The notes under the pieces are model-generated. The model was not told where the DNA came from, did not search any database, and was given only the letters and a program-made list of their open reading frames with translations. A stretch of DNA of 64,000 nucleotides, from NCBI RefSeq assembly GCF_014193655.1, contig NZ_JACHZQ010000012.1, positions 29,967 to 93,966 of the forward strand. Direction: 5' to 3'. Made by a program: the position numbers and the translations under genes. The DNA is from Rhizobium sp. BK313 (GTDB taxonomy: Bacteria > Pseudomonadota > Alphaproteobacteria > Rhizobiales > Rhizobiaceae). This document shows positions 9,633 to 18,480 of this stretch, piece after piece. How positions within the stretch are numbered: the first letter of the stretch is position 1; every line of letters begins with the position of its first letter.

Positions 9633-11108
9633 ATGGTCGAAATGCCGACTGCTACCGTTCACGCCATGGAGCGGATATCACAGCGGCCGCGACCGGGGGT
9701 CTGGTCTCTGCTCGCCTGGTTCAGGGCACAAACCCTCTCGATGCAATTTCTGGCAGCAAGCGGCGTCCTCATCCTGTTTGCAACACTGGTCGCAGGCCAT
9801 CTGATTTCCGAAATCACCACCGGCAGCGCTGTCCGCAACAAGGCGAGCGCCGCCGCCCTTTTCGTGCAAAGCATGACGGAGCCGATCGTGCAGGAGTTGG
9901 CAACGGCGAAGACCCTGCCGCCGCAGGACATCGCCCAACTCGACAATCTGCTGGCCGATCCTGCCTTTCGGGAGCGTTTTCCGCATCTGGAAATATGGAC
10001 GCCGAATGGAACGGTTGCCTATTCCCTTTCAAAAGAGCTGATAAGCCGCCACTTCAATCCGCCGCTCGGGTTAACCCAGGCGCTGTCGGGTGAAGTAGCC
10101 GTCTATCACGCGGATCTCACTGCGCCCGAACACACATTGCGTAATTTTCACACACGCTATCTGGAGATTTACAGTCCCCTCCGAGATCATTCTACGGGAC
10201 GGATTATCGCCGTTGCTGAAATTCACGAAGCCGTGCTGGCGGAGGAGGCGGCTCGGTTGCAGTGGACAAGTTGGGGAGCCGTGGCGCTTGTATCGGCTTT
10301 TTTGATGGCCTGCCTTTTCGGCATCGTGCAGCGTGGGAGCCGGACGATAGAGCTGCAGCGGCGGCATTTGATACAGCGTGCTGAAGAGGCCGAGGCAATT
10401 TCATCGGAAATATCGGAGCTGAGAAACCGCGCACGCGTCGCATCTTTGGAACTTGCAAATCTCAACGAGAAATTCATTCGCAGTATCGGGGCCGACCTGC
10501 ACGACGGTCCTTCGCAGATGCTTGGCTTTGCGATGCTTCAGATCGAGCAGGTTCGCACGGCTAGAACCGCTCCTCGTCGAAAGGCTGCCTTGGCGACTTT
10601 GGCGGACGCACTTGATAGTGCCCTCACCGAAATCCGTATCATCGCCAAAGCCCTGGTGCTTCCCGAAATCGAACACCTGCACGCCGAAGCAATCCTCATG
10701 AGAGCCATCAAACTGCATGAGGCTCGAACCCGTACGATCGTGGAGTTCAAACCGGCCGGTACAGACATCGAGCTGCCGGCAGCCATAAAAACATGCCTCT
10801 ACCGTTTCATACAGGAGGGCCTCAACAACGCCTATCGTCATGCCGATGGCAATGGGCAGCAGGTTCGATGTCGGATCGATACGCGCAAGATGGAGGTTTC
10901 CGTCCATGACAGCGGTCGGTCGCGAGGCACGACCGATGTAACATCCAATCCCGGTATGGGCATACATGGTTTGCGTCAAAGGATCGAAAGCCTTGGAGGC
11001 AGGCTCTCGTTCGAACGTCGGGCCGGTCGGGGAGCGCACTTGAAAATGAGTTTCGATTTGGAGGTGGGAATTCTGAATGGGGAAAGCGGCATCTCTCATA
11101 CTTGTTGA
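9633..11108 (+). CDS. NarL-family sensor histidine kinase (HisKA_3 type)
   Basis: 491 residues from the ATG at 9633; the frame is open further upstream to 9510, but that extension lacks a good ribosome site. It has one membrane segment at about residues 37-58, a periplasmic sensor region, and a second membrane segment at about 210-231. A helical linker follows, then the dimerisation/phosphoacceptor motif ADLHDGPSQ with His290. The ATP-binding domain shows an N box (FIQEGLNNAYRHA), a D-S-G box and an intact glycine-rich GMGIHGLRQRI segment. It autophosphorylates and signals to a LuxR-type regulator, most likely the one encoded by the overlapping downstream gene. The signal is unknown. It is paralogous to the kinase at 11784, which has the same architecture and the same His position. 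Confidence 0.9.
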   Translation: MVEMPTATVHAMERISQRPRPGVWSLLAWFRAQTLSMQFLAASGVLILFATLVAGHLISEITTGSAVRNKASAAALFVQSMTEPIVQELATAKTLPPQDIAQLDNLLADPAFRERFPHLEIWTPNGTVAYSLSKELISRHFNPPLGLTQALSGEVAVYHADLTAPEHTLRNFHTRYLEIYSPLRDHSTGRIIAVAEIHEAVLAEEAARLQWTSWGAVALVSAFLMACLFGIVQRGSRTIELQRRHLIQRAEEAEAISSEISELRNRARVASLELANLNEKFIRSIGADLHDGPSQMLGFAMLQIEQVRTARTAPRRKAALATLADALDSALTEIRIIAKALVLPEIEHLHAEAILMRAIKLHEARTRTIVEFKPAGTDIELPAAIKTCLYRFIQEGLNNAYRHADGNGQQVRCRIDTRKMEVSVHDSGRSRGTTDVTSNPGMGIHGLRQRIESLGGRLSFERRAGRGAHLKMSFDLEVGILNGESGISHTC

Positions 11109-11730
11109 CGATCATGCACTCTTCCGCAAAGGCGTCCTGCAAGCGTTGGCCGACCATGGTGAGATCGAGGTCGTCGGCGAAGGAGCCTCGAAGGAAGAGA
11201 CGATTTCGCTGGTCGCGACGCTAGCGCCGTCGATCGCTCTTCTCGACATTTCGATGCCAGGAAACGGTATTGCAGCCGCGCGGGAAATCCACGCACGCTG
11301 GCCGGCTGTCAAGATTGTCATGCTCACCGTCTCTGAAGACGAGGACGATGTCCTGCAAGCTCTCGAGGCCGGCGCGGTGGGGTATATACTGAAGGGCATC
11401 GCGGCGCCCGACCTCATCGCCGCCCTGGCCGCAATCGGCAGGAACGAGACCTATCTCGACCCAAAGGCCGGCGCACTGCTTTTCAATGCCATGAAATCGC
11501 AGTCGCAGCAGCGCGATACTCCGCAGCAGTTTGGCATGTTATCGCCCCGGGAACAGCAGATATTCCGGCTTCTCGGCGAGGGCTCGAGCAACAAGCACAT
11601 CGCCGAATCGACGGGTATCCAACTCCGGACCGTGAAATTTCACGTATCCAATATCCTGATGAAAATGAACGCGAGAAATCGAGTGGAAATCGCTCTGGCG
11701 GCGCAGAAGTTGCTGGGCAAGCAAAGCTGA
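11077..11730 (+). CDS. LuxR/NarL-type response regulator
   Basis: 217 residues: an N-terminal receiver domain with the acidic pocket (DDH near residues 11-13), phosphoacceptor Asp57 in LLDISMP and the Lys of the YILKG motif. A C-terminal LuxR helix-turn-helix follows (LSPREQQIF through RTVKFHVSNILMKM). The gene overlaps the upstream kinase by 32 bp, so the two are almost certainly a translationally coupled sensor-regulator pair. Targets are unknown; the divergent RTX peroxidase operon is a plausible one by proximity only. Confidence 0.92.
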   Translation: MGKAASLILVDDHALFRKGVLQALADHGEIEVVGEGASKEETISLVATLAPSIALLDISMPGNGIAAAREIHARWPAVKIVMLTVSEDEDDVLQALEAGAVGYILKGIAAPDLIAALAAIGRNETYLDPKAGALLFNAMKSQSQQRDTPQQFGMLSPREQQIFRLLGEGSSNKHIAESTGIQLRTVKFHVSNILMKMNARNRVEIALAAQKLLGKQS

Positions 11731-11783
11731 CGCCTCTTTCCTAAAACAGCCCATGTCAGCCTCGGAACAATGACAAGGCATAT

Positions 11784-13238
11784 ATGATGACAGATGCACC
11801 TGATTTTGCAGCCGCCCTCAATAGACGAAATGGGACCCTTCTTGGCTCGCTGTCCAGACAATTTCGCGTCCTGCGCCTGGAGACGCAGTTCATTGTCATC
11901 GCATCCATCGTGGTCGTTGCCCTGATGTTTTTGCTCGGCGTCTGGACCACTAACAGTCTCGAGCGCGCGGCCCTGAAAGGTGTTGGTACGGTTGGCGCCC
12001 GCTATTTGCAGACTTTCGTCGCTCCGCTTATCGAAAAAGGCGATTGGCGCGACGGGCGCATTTCTCCGGAGGCCCGCGACAGGCTTCAGGAATTGCTGGG
12101 TAGCAGCGCGCTTGGGCAGCATGTCCGGGAGATCAAGATATGGAACAGCGATGGAAGCCTATTCTATTCGACATCGGGCAGTTCCATCGAAAAGCCGGTG
12201 ATCTTTCCCGAGCTTAAGCAAGCGCTGGGCGACGAAATCGTCGTATCTCGCACGACAGAAGGAGAAAAGCACCCCTACGACGACGGCGAGCGAGCAGCGA
12301 TGTACATAGAAGTGTATGCGCCGCTGGTTCGCGATTCCTCCGGTACCATCGTTCTGGTCGGCGAATTTTATGAGGAGCCGGAATATCTGTCATCCGAACT
12401 GACAACCGCATGGGAATCGACCTTGCTGATCGTCGGAACTGTGACGATACCGATGCTCGCAGCTCTCTATCTGCTCGTGCGGCGGGGCAGTCAGCTTATC
12501 GACCGTCAGCATGAAGCCCTGCGGAACAGTCTGAGGCGTGCCCTCAATCTTTCGAGGCAGAACAAGAATCTGCGAATAGGCGCCGAACATGCGCGAATGG
12601 AGGCGGGCAAGCTTAATGAGAAAATCCTCGACCAGATTGGCGGTGAACTTCATGACGGGCCAGTACAGGTGCTGACGCTCATACAATTGCGATTGAGCGA
12701 TCTTATATCCGGGCTTGTCGATGGGCCGCTGAAGGAAAATCTCGACAGACTGGCAACGCTGACGACGCAAGTCCTCGATGATCTTCGCAATATCTCCACG
12801 GGTCTCGTGCTCCCCGAGCTGACAGGGCTCTGTCTCAGCGAAACCATCCGCCTGGCGATTGCGCGGCATACGAATTTGGTGGGGACGCCGGTCGACATGG
12901 AGGGCGAGATCGACGAGACCCGCCTGATGTCCCATCTCAACATCTGTGCTTATCGCTTCGTGCAGGAGGCTCTGATGAATGCGCATCGTCATGCGCCCCG
13001 CAACCGGCTCTGTCTTCGCTACGCCAAACACGGAAGCCGGATCTTTATCAGCGTTGCCGATATTGGTAATTCATCAGATTCCTTGCCAACGGGCAATCTC
13101 GAACGGATCAAGCTCGGCAAGCTTACCCAAAAGCGGCGAATACATGCCTTCGGAGGATGCATGCGCACCGTCAGACGCCAAAACGGAACCTTTGTCATCG
13201 CCTCACTGCCGGCGGCCGAAGCTTATGATCAAATCTAG
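11784..13238 (+). CDS. NarL-family sensor kinase with degenerate ATP-binding domain
   Basis: 484 residues, with two membrane segments (about 38-62 and 212-232) around a periplasmic sensor domain. The HisKA_3 motif GELHDGPVQ has the phosphoacceptor at His290. The N box (FVQEALMNAHRHA) is present. After the ADIGNSSDS segment, however, the second glycine-rich box that closes over ATP in this family is not recognisable: the region reads LERIKLGKLTQKRRIHAFGG. Catalysis may therefore be weak or lost, leaving a phosphatase or an accessory sensor. The gene lies 53 bp after the first regulator and meets the convergent regulator gene at 13235 with a 4-bp overlap of their 3' ends. Confidence 0.88.
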   Translation: MMTDAPDFAAALNRRNGTLLGSLSRQFRVLRLETQFIVIASIVVVALMFLLGVWTTNSLERAALKGVGTVGARYLQTFVAPLIEKGDWRDGRISPEARDRLQELLGSSALGQHVREIKIWNSDGSLFYSTSGSSIEKPVIFPELKQALGDEIVVSRTTEGEKHPYDDGERAAMYIEVYAPLVRDSSGTIVLVGEFYEEPEYLSSELTTAWESTLLIVGTVTIPMLAALYLLVRRGSQLIDRQHEALRNSLRRALNLSRQNKNLRIGAEHARMEAGKLNEKILDQIGGELHDGPVQVLTLIQLRLSDLISGLVDGPLKENLDRLATLTTQVLDDLRNISTGLVLPELTGLCLSETIRLAIARHTNLVGTPVDMEGEIDETRLMSHLNICAYRFVQEALMNAHRHAPRNRLCLRYAKHGSRIFISVADIGNSSDSLPTGNLERIKLGKLTQKRRIHAFGGCMRTVRRQNGTFVIASLPAAEAYDQI

Positions 13239-13912
13239 TTGAAGCGTACGCTCGCGTCGACGCCAGCAAATTCCGGGGAAACGTCCAATTTCTGCGCAGC
13301 GAGCACGACTTCCAGACGATTGCGCGCATCAAGCTTCTGCATCAACAGCGTCATGTAATGTTTGACCGTCTTCTCGCTGATATCCAACATCCGGGCAATC
13401 TCCCGGTTCGTCTTTCCCATCATCAGGTAGCGGACGATTTGCTCCTCGCGAGCGCTCAATTGCTTCTGAACCTGAGTCTTGCGACGCATTTCAGCTGCTT
13501 TCATCGACAGGATCACCTTGGTCGCGAAGCCCGGCGTGATGAAGGTGTTGCCGCTATGAACGATCCTGATCGCCTCGTGCAAATCCCTCGCTGTGCTCCC
13601 CTTGAGCACATAACCATTGACACCGAGATCGAGTACGCGAATGGCGGTGTCGATATTCGATGCCGCCGTAAAGACGATGATCCTGGTCGAATGATAATTC
13701 CGTATGATCACTTCAATGGCCGCGATCGCGTCGCCGGGCATATTAAGGTCGAGGACGAGAACGTCGGGACGATGCTCCTCGGCGATCCTTAACGCATCCA
13801 CTGCATTTTCGCCCTGAGCGGAAATAAAAAGATCATCCTTTCCGGAATAAATACTGACGAGACCTTCGAGCAAAATTGGATGATCATCAACAAACGCAAC
13901 TGATATTGGCAT
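13235..13912 (-). CDS. LuxR/NarL-type response regulator
   Basis: 225 residues. The receiver domain has the FVDDHP acidic pocket, phosphoacceptor Asp55 in VLDLNMP and the YVLKG lysine. The C-terminal LuxR DNA-binding domain begins at LSAREEQIV and includes EKTVKHYMTLLMQKL. It resembles the regulator at 11077 throughout and ends in the same ARNR-E-ALAAQKL type of helix. It is transcribed towards the degenerate kinase, so it has its own promoter in the AT-rich region upstream. It is probably the partner of one or both neighbouring kinases. Confidence 0.92.
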   Translation of the reverse strand: MPISVAFVDDHPILLEGLVSIYSGKDDLFISAQGENAVDALRIAEEHRPDVLVLDLNMPGDAIAAIEVIIRNYHSTRIIVFTAASNIDTAIRVLDLGVNGYVLKGSTARDLHEAIRIVHSGNTFITPGFATKVILSMKAAEMRRKTQVQKQLSAREEQIVRYLMMGKTNREIARMLDISEKTVKHYMTLLMQKLDARNRLEVVLAAQKLDVSPEFAGVDASVRFN

Positions 13913-13978
13913 GCCTCGAAACCCTCATCGTGTCTCGACCATGATAATAAATTTGCGCTTGACTTCAAATATATAAAT

Positions 13979-13999
13979 CAATGGACCATTAATCCATTG
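13979..13999. promoter_or_regulatory. Small inverted repeat upstream of the regulator gene
   Basis: CAATGGA and TCCATTG arms with a 7-nt spacer lie in an AT-rich 151-bp gap (13913-14063) about 70 bp upstream of the regulator start. LuxR-type regulators bind short inverted repeats of this kind, so it may be an autoregulatory site. Weak evidence. Confidence 0.25.
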
Positions 14000-14063
14000 T
14001 AATTAGTCGGAATGCCTGGAAAACGTATAAATAAGTAGATATTCAAAGTACATTTCGAATTCT

Positions 14064-14672
14064 TTACTTCAAACCGTCGGTGTGATCCGATTTTGATTCG
14101 TCGGACGGCGCCATCAACTCGTCATAAAAAGGCGATGGCGCTGGTAACCCGAGTAGTTCACTGCGAGTTGGCGGTAGCAAACGAACGGCAGTCATTTGGC
14201 CTTTCCTCGCTCGAAGGAGATCGCCCATTATCAAAATATTCGTGCGACCGTCGAACGCGGCATGATGGCCGACAAAAATCACAACCGTTCGGTCGGTATG
14301 CTCTATGATCACAAAACGATAGAGACGATCTTCACCTAGGCCGAAAGATTGACCGAGCTGGCAAGCGATCAACAGATCAAGATCCAAGTCTTGGGAACAC
14401 CGGAACTCGCAGATTGGATCGGTCAGCTGTGATCGGACGAAAACGGGTCGCTGGCCTGGAGTCTTCCTGATGCTTGCAGACATCAAAGGGTAGCGGGAGA
14501 TGACGGTCTGCACTGCCTCAGACCACTGAGCGTGATCACGTGTTCCGTTCAATTCGGCCACTAGCAATGCCAATCGACTGAAGGTGGCCTCCGTTGCCCA
14601 AAAAAATTCCGATAAGGCATCAAGCGTACCGAGGTCCTGCAAGTCTGCAGATATAGGAGAATTTTTAATCAT
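14064..14672 (-). CDS. Condensation/acyltransferase-like fragment
   Basis: 202 residues from the ATG at 14672 (AAAAGG ribosome site); a GTG at 14774 in the same frame would add 34 residues but has no ribosome site. The sequence FVGHHAAFDGRT contains the HHxxxDG signature of the condensation-domain superfamily (peptide-synthetase condensation domains, PapA and wax-ester-type acyltransferases), placed about 150 residues in, as in the N-terminal half of those domains. The usual C-terminal half is absent: the protein ends about 60 residues later in a charged tail. It follows the GMC oxidoreductase on the same strand and could share its transcript. It may be a stand-alone half domain or a truncated gene. 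The substrate cannot be predicted. Confidence 0.55.
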   Translation of the reverse strand: MIKNSPISADLQDLGTLDALSEFFWATEATFSRLALLVAELNGTRDHAQWSEAVQTVISRYPLMSASIRKTPGQRPVFVRSQLTDPICEFRCSQDLDLDLLIACQLGQSFGLGEDRLYRFVIIEHTDRTVVIFVGHHAAFDGRTNILIMGDLLRARKGQMTAVRLLPPTRSELLGLPAPSPFYDELMAPSDESKSDHTDGLK

Positions 14673-14781
14673 GTCGATATGCCTTTTAATCAAGCAAGTT
14701 AACTGCACAGCGCGTACCTGCCGCGTGGGAATGGGCTCGCGATGTTCTATTCCGCTGAGCCTGCGCCTCAACACAGGATGG

Positions 14782-16407
14782 CTATAGGCGCCGCTCGCGC
14801 ACGATTGCCCTGCTTGCCTGCTCCCCGATGATGACGCTGGGAGCCATGGTGTTGGCCAAGGGAACCCGCGGCATCACGGAAGCATCTGCGATACGGAGCC
14901 TGTCGACGCCGTAAACCTTAAGGCGGCCATCCACGACAGACATATCGTCCTGCCCCATCTTGGCAGTGCAGCTCTGATGCCAAACGGTCGTCAGGCCGTC
15001 GCGGATGAAATTATCGATGTCGGCAGAGGAGCGTGTGTGCGGCATGACCTCCCGCTTCACAAAACTCTCAAGAGCCTGGGAGTTGCCAACCTCGCGAGCA
15101 AGCTCCACGCATCGCCGCAATGCGATCAGGTCTGCCGGATCGGACAGGATCTGCGAGTCGATCAGGATTGGATCTTCCGGCTTGGCACCTGTGAGGCGCA
15201 GGCGGCCAACGCTGTGCGGGCGTAGCAGGGCTGGAAATATTCCCCATGAGCCGGCTTGCACAGGGTAACGCGCCGCGAGTTCGGGCGTGGCGACCGGGAA
15301 TTGGATTTGTAGCAATTGGATATCCGGACTGTCCAATTCCGACGTGCTCCTGGCGAAGATAGTTGCTTCGCCACCATTATCGTGAGGGGGTAACGGGTCT
15401 GGATATTCCCAAATGCAACTTGAGACCATGACGTGGTCCTGGAAATTGGCGCCTACTCCAGGAAGATCTTGGACCACCGGAATGCCGAGAGATGTCAGCA
15501 CTTTGGCGTCGCCGATACCTGACTGCATCAGTACCTTGGGAGTCTGGATCGCACCCAGGGACAGGATCACCTCCTGCGACGCGAGGAAGCGTTGAGTCCG
15601 ACCGTCGCGGATACACTCCACGCCAACCGCTGCTCCTCGGTCGATGATTACGCGGGTGACCAAAGTTCCCGTCAGTACCGTGAGATTCGGCTGGTTCATC
15701 AGCGGAAAAGTGTAGGATCGGAAGATCGATTGCCGTTTGCCATCGCGAATTCGCAAGTTGAAATAGGAAGCGCCCCCGGAGCCTTCCATCATGGCGCCGT
15801 TCAAATCGTCGAAGACGGGAATATCGAGCTCGCTGGCCGCATCGAGCATCGCAGCCGCCACGGGGTGTGGATCAAGCGGGGGCGTTACGTACAAGAGACC
15901 ATCCTGCCCGCGGCGGGCCGGATCGGGTGCGCCCTGCCAGTTCTCGATCTCGCGGTAAATGCCCAGAACGGATTCATAGCTCCAGGCAGGATCGCCTGCC
16001 TCGGCGGCAAAATAATCCCAGTCGCTCTTATGGCCGCGGACCCAAAGCATAACGTTGATGCTTGATCCTCCACCCAGCACCTTGCCCATACTCATCGGGA
16101 GCGACCGCCCGTTGAGATACGGATTGGGCAATGCATTGAAAGCCCAATCGCGCGCACTCCCCAGATTAAGCGGCCACGCCGCCGCTATCTGTACCTCGGT
16201 GGCGCTGTCACTTCCGCCAGCCTCGATCAGCAGCACCGAGACGTCTGAATTTTCGGCCAATCGCCGCGCGACGACAGAACCAGACGATCCAGAACCGCAG
16301 ACGATGAAATCATAAGTGGCTCGAAGAGCGCCGCGAAGTTGAAGTTGGTTTTCTTCGACCTCGCGTGCGAATTCCGCATCAAGACGCTCATCTATTGTTT
16401 CGTTCAT
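14782..16407 (-). CDS. GMC-family FAD-dependent oxidoreductase (choline dehydrogenase-like)
   Basis: 541 residues, GGGAG ribosome site. The N-terminal dinucleotide-binding motif is CGSGSSGSVVARRL (about 37-50) with the following EAGGSD. GMC signature segments include the GKVLGGGSSINVMLWVRG stretch (about 109-126) and LSLGAIQTPKVLMQSGIG. The C-terminal active-site region has HQSCTAKMG and the ADASVMPRVPLANTMAPSVIIGEQAS segment. Members oxidise alcohols such as choline, polyethylene glycol, glucose or long-chain alcohols with FAD. The length is normal. No betaine-aldehyde dehydrogenase is nearby, so a choline role is not supported. The substrate is unknown. Confidence 0.9.
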   Translation of the reverse strand: MNETIDERLDAEFAREVEENQLQLRGALRATYDFIVCGSGSSGSVVARRLAENSDVSVLLIEAGGSDSATEVQIAAAWPLNLGSARDWAFNALPNPYLNGRSLPMSMGKVLGGGSSINVMLWVRGHKSDWDYFAAEAGDPAWSYESVLGIYREIENWQGAPDPARRGQDGLLYVTPPLDPHPVAAAMLDAASELDIPVFDDLNGAMMEGSGGASYFNLRIRDGKRQSIFRSYTFPLMNQPNLTVLTGTLVTRVIIDRGAAVGVECIRDGRTQRFLASQEVILSLGAIQTPKVLMQSGIGDAKVLTSLGIPVVQDLPGVGANFQDHVMVSSCIWEYPDPLPPHDNGGEATIFARSTSELDSPDIQLLQIQFPVATPELAARYPVQAGSWGIFPALLRPHSVGRLRLTGAKPEDPILIDSQILSDPADLIALRRCVELAREVGNSQALESFVKREVMPHTRSSADIDNFIRDGLTTVWHQSCTAKMGQDDMSVVDGRLKVYGVDRLRIADASVMPRVPLANTMAPSVIIGEQASRAIVRERRL

Positions 16408-16503
16408 TTTTTACTCCCGCACACGGCAAAAGATAGAATTTCTACTCGGGCGAGACCGCTCGCTCGGTCGTTCATGTATGGACCGGGCCGATTGCGTTCT
16501 CAT

Positions 16504-17364
16504 TTAACCGTCGAGGAAGGTGCGGACGTGGCTGACAAAAGCCTGATGGTGCTGAAAAAAAGCGCCGTGGCCGGAGTCGGGATAGAGTATCAAGTGCGCG
16601 TTGCTCATGGCTTTGAACATCGTATAGGCATTGTCAGCAGGCAGCATGGTGTCGTTGCTGCCGCAGACCACAAGAGTAGGCTGCCGAATGGCACGCAACA
16701 GTACGTGCTCGGGATCAGGGGTGGCGCACCAGCTGATCAGCGCCATGGCCTGCGGATCAGTCACGCTATTGTCGCTCTCGACGTCCCGATCTTCCTTCCG
16801 AGCGTAAACCCGATCCAGAAACGCCTTACCGGCTGCTTGGCTGGCGGTTGACTTCGTGAAGAACAAAGGCAGCCGCACGTCCGGCGCTTGTTTGGAAAAG
16901 GCTTCCTGTAGAACTGATAGGAGGTGTTCCTCCCCGCCGTGCGGCGCGGTGCCGGCGAGAACAAGCTTGCGGACGAGGGGCTTCTGGTCGGCGGCGATCT
17001 GCTGAGCAACGCAGCCGCCGAGGGAAAAGCCCAGCAGGTCAACTTCGGAAAGGCCGAGTGCATCGATCAAGGTAACCGCGTCGCGGGCCATCGCCGCAAC
17101 ATTGTCAGGCGTTTGGCCAGTGGAACAACCGACGCCAGCATTGTCGAAAACGATCACCGGGCGATCGCTAGCAAGAGCATTCACGACGGCGGGATCCCAG
17201 GCGTCAATATTGCCCGAGAAGTGTTGCAGAAAGACCAGCGGAGTTCCGGTCGATGGGCCGAGGCGACGATAGGCGAAGCGGATGCCGTCGCCTTCGACAT
17301 ACTGGGTGGGCGCTGATTCCAGCGCGACGCTGTCGCGGATCGCCGCAGCGTTGATTTCGGTCAT
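16504..17364 (-). CDS. Alpha/beta hydrolase
   Basis: 286 residues from the ATG at 17364, chosen because TGGAG stands 7-8 nt upstream and the fold begins soon after; the frame is open to 17535. The nucleophile elbow is GFSLGG (Ser114), with a likely Asp238 (CGSNDTMLP) and His266 (PDSGHGAFF), a complete triad. The oxyanion-hole segment is LQHFSGN rather than the usual HGxxG. The family includes esterases, haloperoxidase-like enzymes and ring-fission hydrolases. No signal peptide is seen, so it is probably cytoplasmic. The substrate is not predictable. Confidence 0.85.
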   Translation of the reverse strand: MTEINAAAIRDSVALESAPTQYVEGDGIRFAYRRLGPSTGTPLVFLQHFSGNIDAWDPAVVNALASDRPVIVFDNAGVGCSTGQTPDNVAAMARDAVTLIDALGLSEVDLLGFSLGGCVAQQIAADQKPLVRKLVLAGTAPHGGEEHLLSVLQEAFSKQAPDVRLPLFFTKSTASQAAGKAFLDRVYARKEDRDVESDNSVTDPQAMALISWCATPDPEHVLLRAIRQPTLVVCGSNDTMLPADNAYTMFKAMSNAHLILYPDSGHGAFFQHHQAFVSHVRTFLDG

Positions 17365-17560
17365 GTCATTCTCCAGATGCTCGAGAAAACCGTCTGTTTG
17401 GCGGTAGCGGGAAAGACGATCGCATGGCGTTTTGATCGGGTGTTCCGAGGCGGAAGGCAGCGTGAAAAGTCTGATCGTGCAGGACAAAGCTGCCATGGTT
17501 TCCTGGCAATGAGCCAATGGGCATGATCTACCCAAGGCTCATTGCCGGTCTATATGGAGA

Positions 17561-18316
17561 TCACTTTCCCTTTGCGGCCTCTTCGATAAGCGCTGCCACC
17601 TCTTTTGAGTGGGAAACCGGTGAAGCATGGCTCGACGGGATCGTCACGGTCTTGGCCTTCATGCGCTGCGCAAAGAACCCCTCAGCCTGAGGCGGCAACA
17701 TCATGTCATTGCCGGAGATTGCGTAGTAGGTGGGCTTGTCGTGCCAGGCGGCGATGCTGGCCTTGGCACCAAACGCCGCGGCGCTGATCGGCATCTGTAC
17801 CTTGGCCAGCGCGGCGCCTTCAGCGGCTGGGACGTCGCCGACAAATACACGGGGGAATGCCTGCGGATCAATCGACAGGAAGCCCTTGGCGTCTGCGTGC
17901 ACCGCTTTCAGTCCCTCGGTGGGCGGGCCGTTGCTCGATAGTGCCTGGACGCTCTCGCCCTTGTCGGGCGCGAAGGCCGCCACATAAACCAGCGCCTTCA
18001 CCTTGGGACTATCGCCGGCTTCGCCGATCACCACACCTCCCCAGGAGTGCCCGACCAGAACTGTCGGCCCCTTCTGTGCCGCTAGTACCCTTTTTGTCGC
18101 GGCGATGTCGGCGTCTAGAGAGGTGAGAGGGATGGCGACCTCGGAAACCCTGAAGCCTTTCTTGCGCAGAATACCGGCAACCTTGTTCCAGCTTGAAGGG
18201 CCGGCGAAGGCGCCGTGGACGAGCACCACGTTGCGGGCCGGGGCTGTTTCGGCGACGGCGGGGCTGGTGATGCCCAGAATGGCGGCTAGGGCCGCGGCGA
18301 CGTTCAGAAGTTTCAT
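17561..18316 (-). CDS. Exported alpha/beta hydrolase
   Basis: 251 residues from the ATG at 18316, which has a GAGGA ribosome site and begins a clear signal peptide (MKLLNVAAALAAILG, cleavage after AVA-E near residue 23). Mature features are the oxyanion HGAFAGPSSW segment (about 34-43), nucleophile elbow GHSWGG (Ser91) and a late SSHAS histidine. The type is common in Proteobacteria as a periplasmic esterase-like protein of unassigned substrate. It is divergent from the AraC-type gene at 18481, which may control it. Confidence 0.85.
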   Translation of the reverse strand: MKLLNVAAALAAILGITSPAVAETAPARNVVLVHGAFAGPSSWNKVAGILRKKGFRVSEVAIPLTSLDADIAATKRVLAAQKGPTVLVGHSWGGVVIGEAGDSPKVKALVYVAAFAPDKGESVQALSSNGPPTEGLKAVHADAKGFLSIDPQAFPRVFVGDVPAAEGAALAKVQMPISAAAFGAKASIAAWHDKPTYYAISGNDMMLPPQAEGFFAQRMKAKTVTIPSSHASPVSHSKEVAALIEEAAKGK

Positions 18317-18480
18317 TGGAAGGTCCTCTTTGATGCGCAGCCGCAGCGGAAAATCGGCAAAATGTTGATTGAGCTTGCAGGCGGCAAGGGTAATCGGCTT
18401 CTCTCTGGAGGATGCCGTATATTGAGTTATATACGACCTCCATTGCACCAGTGGTGTAGTGCTAAGCGGTGAAATGAACC
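18317..18480. promoter_or_regulatory. Divergent promoter region, hydrolase/AraC
   Basis: This 164-bp gap separates the two divergent genes. It contains an AT-rich stretch around 18415-18435 (TATATTGAGTTATATA) that could serve promoters in either direction. No specific operator was identified. Confidence 0.35.
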
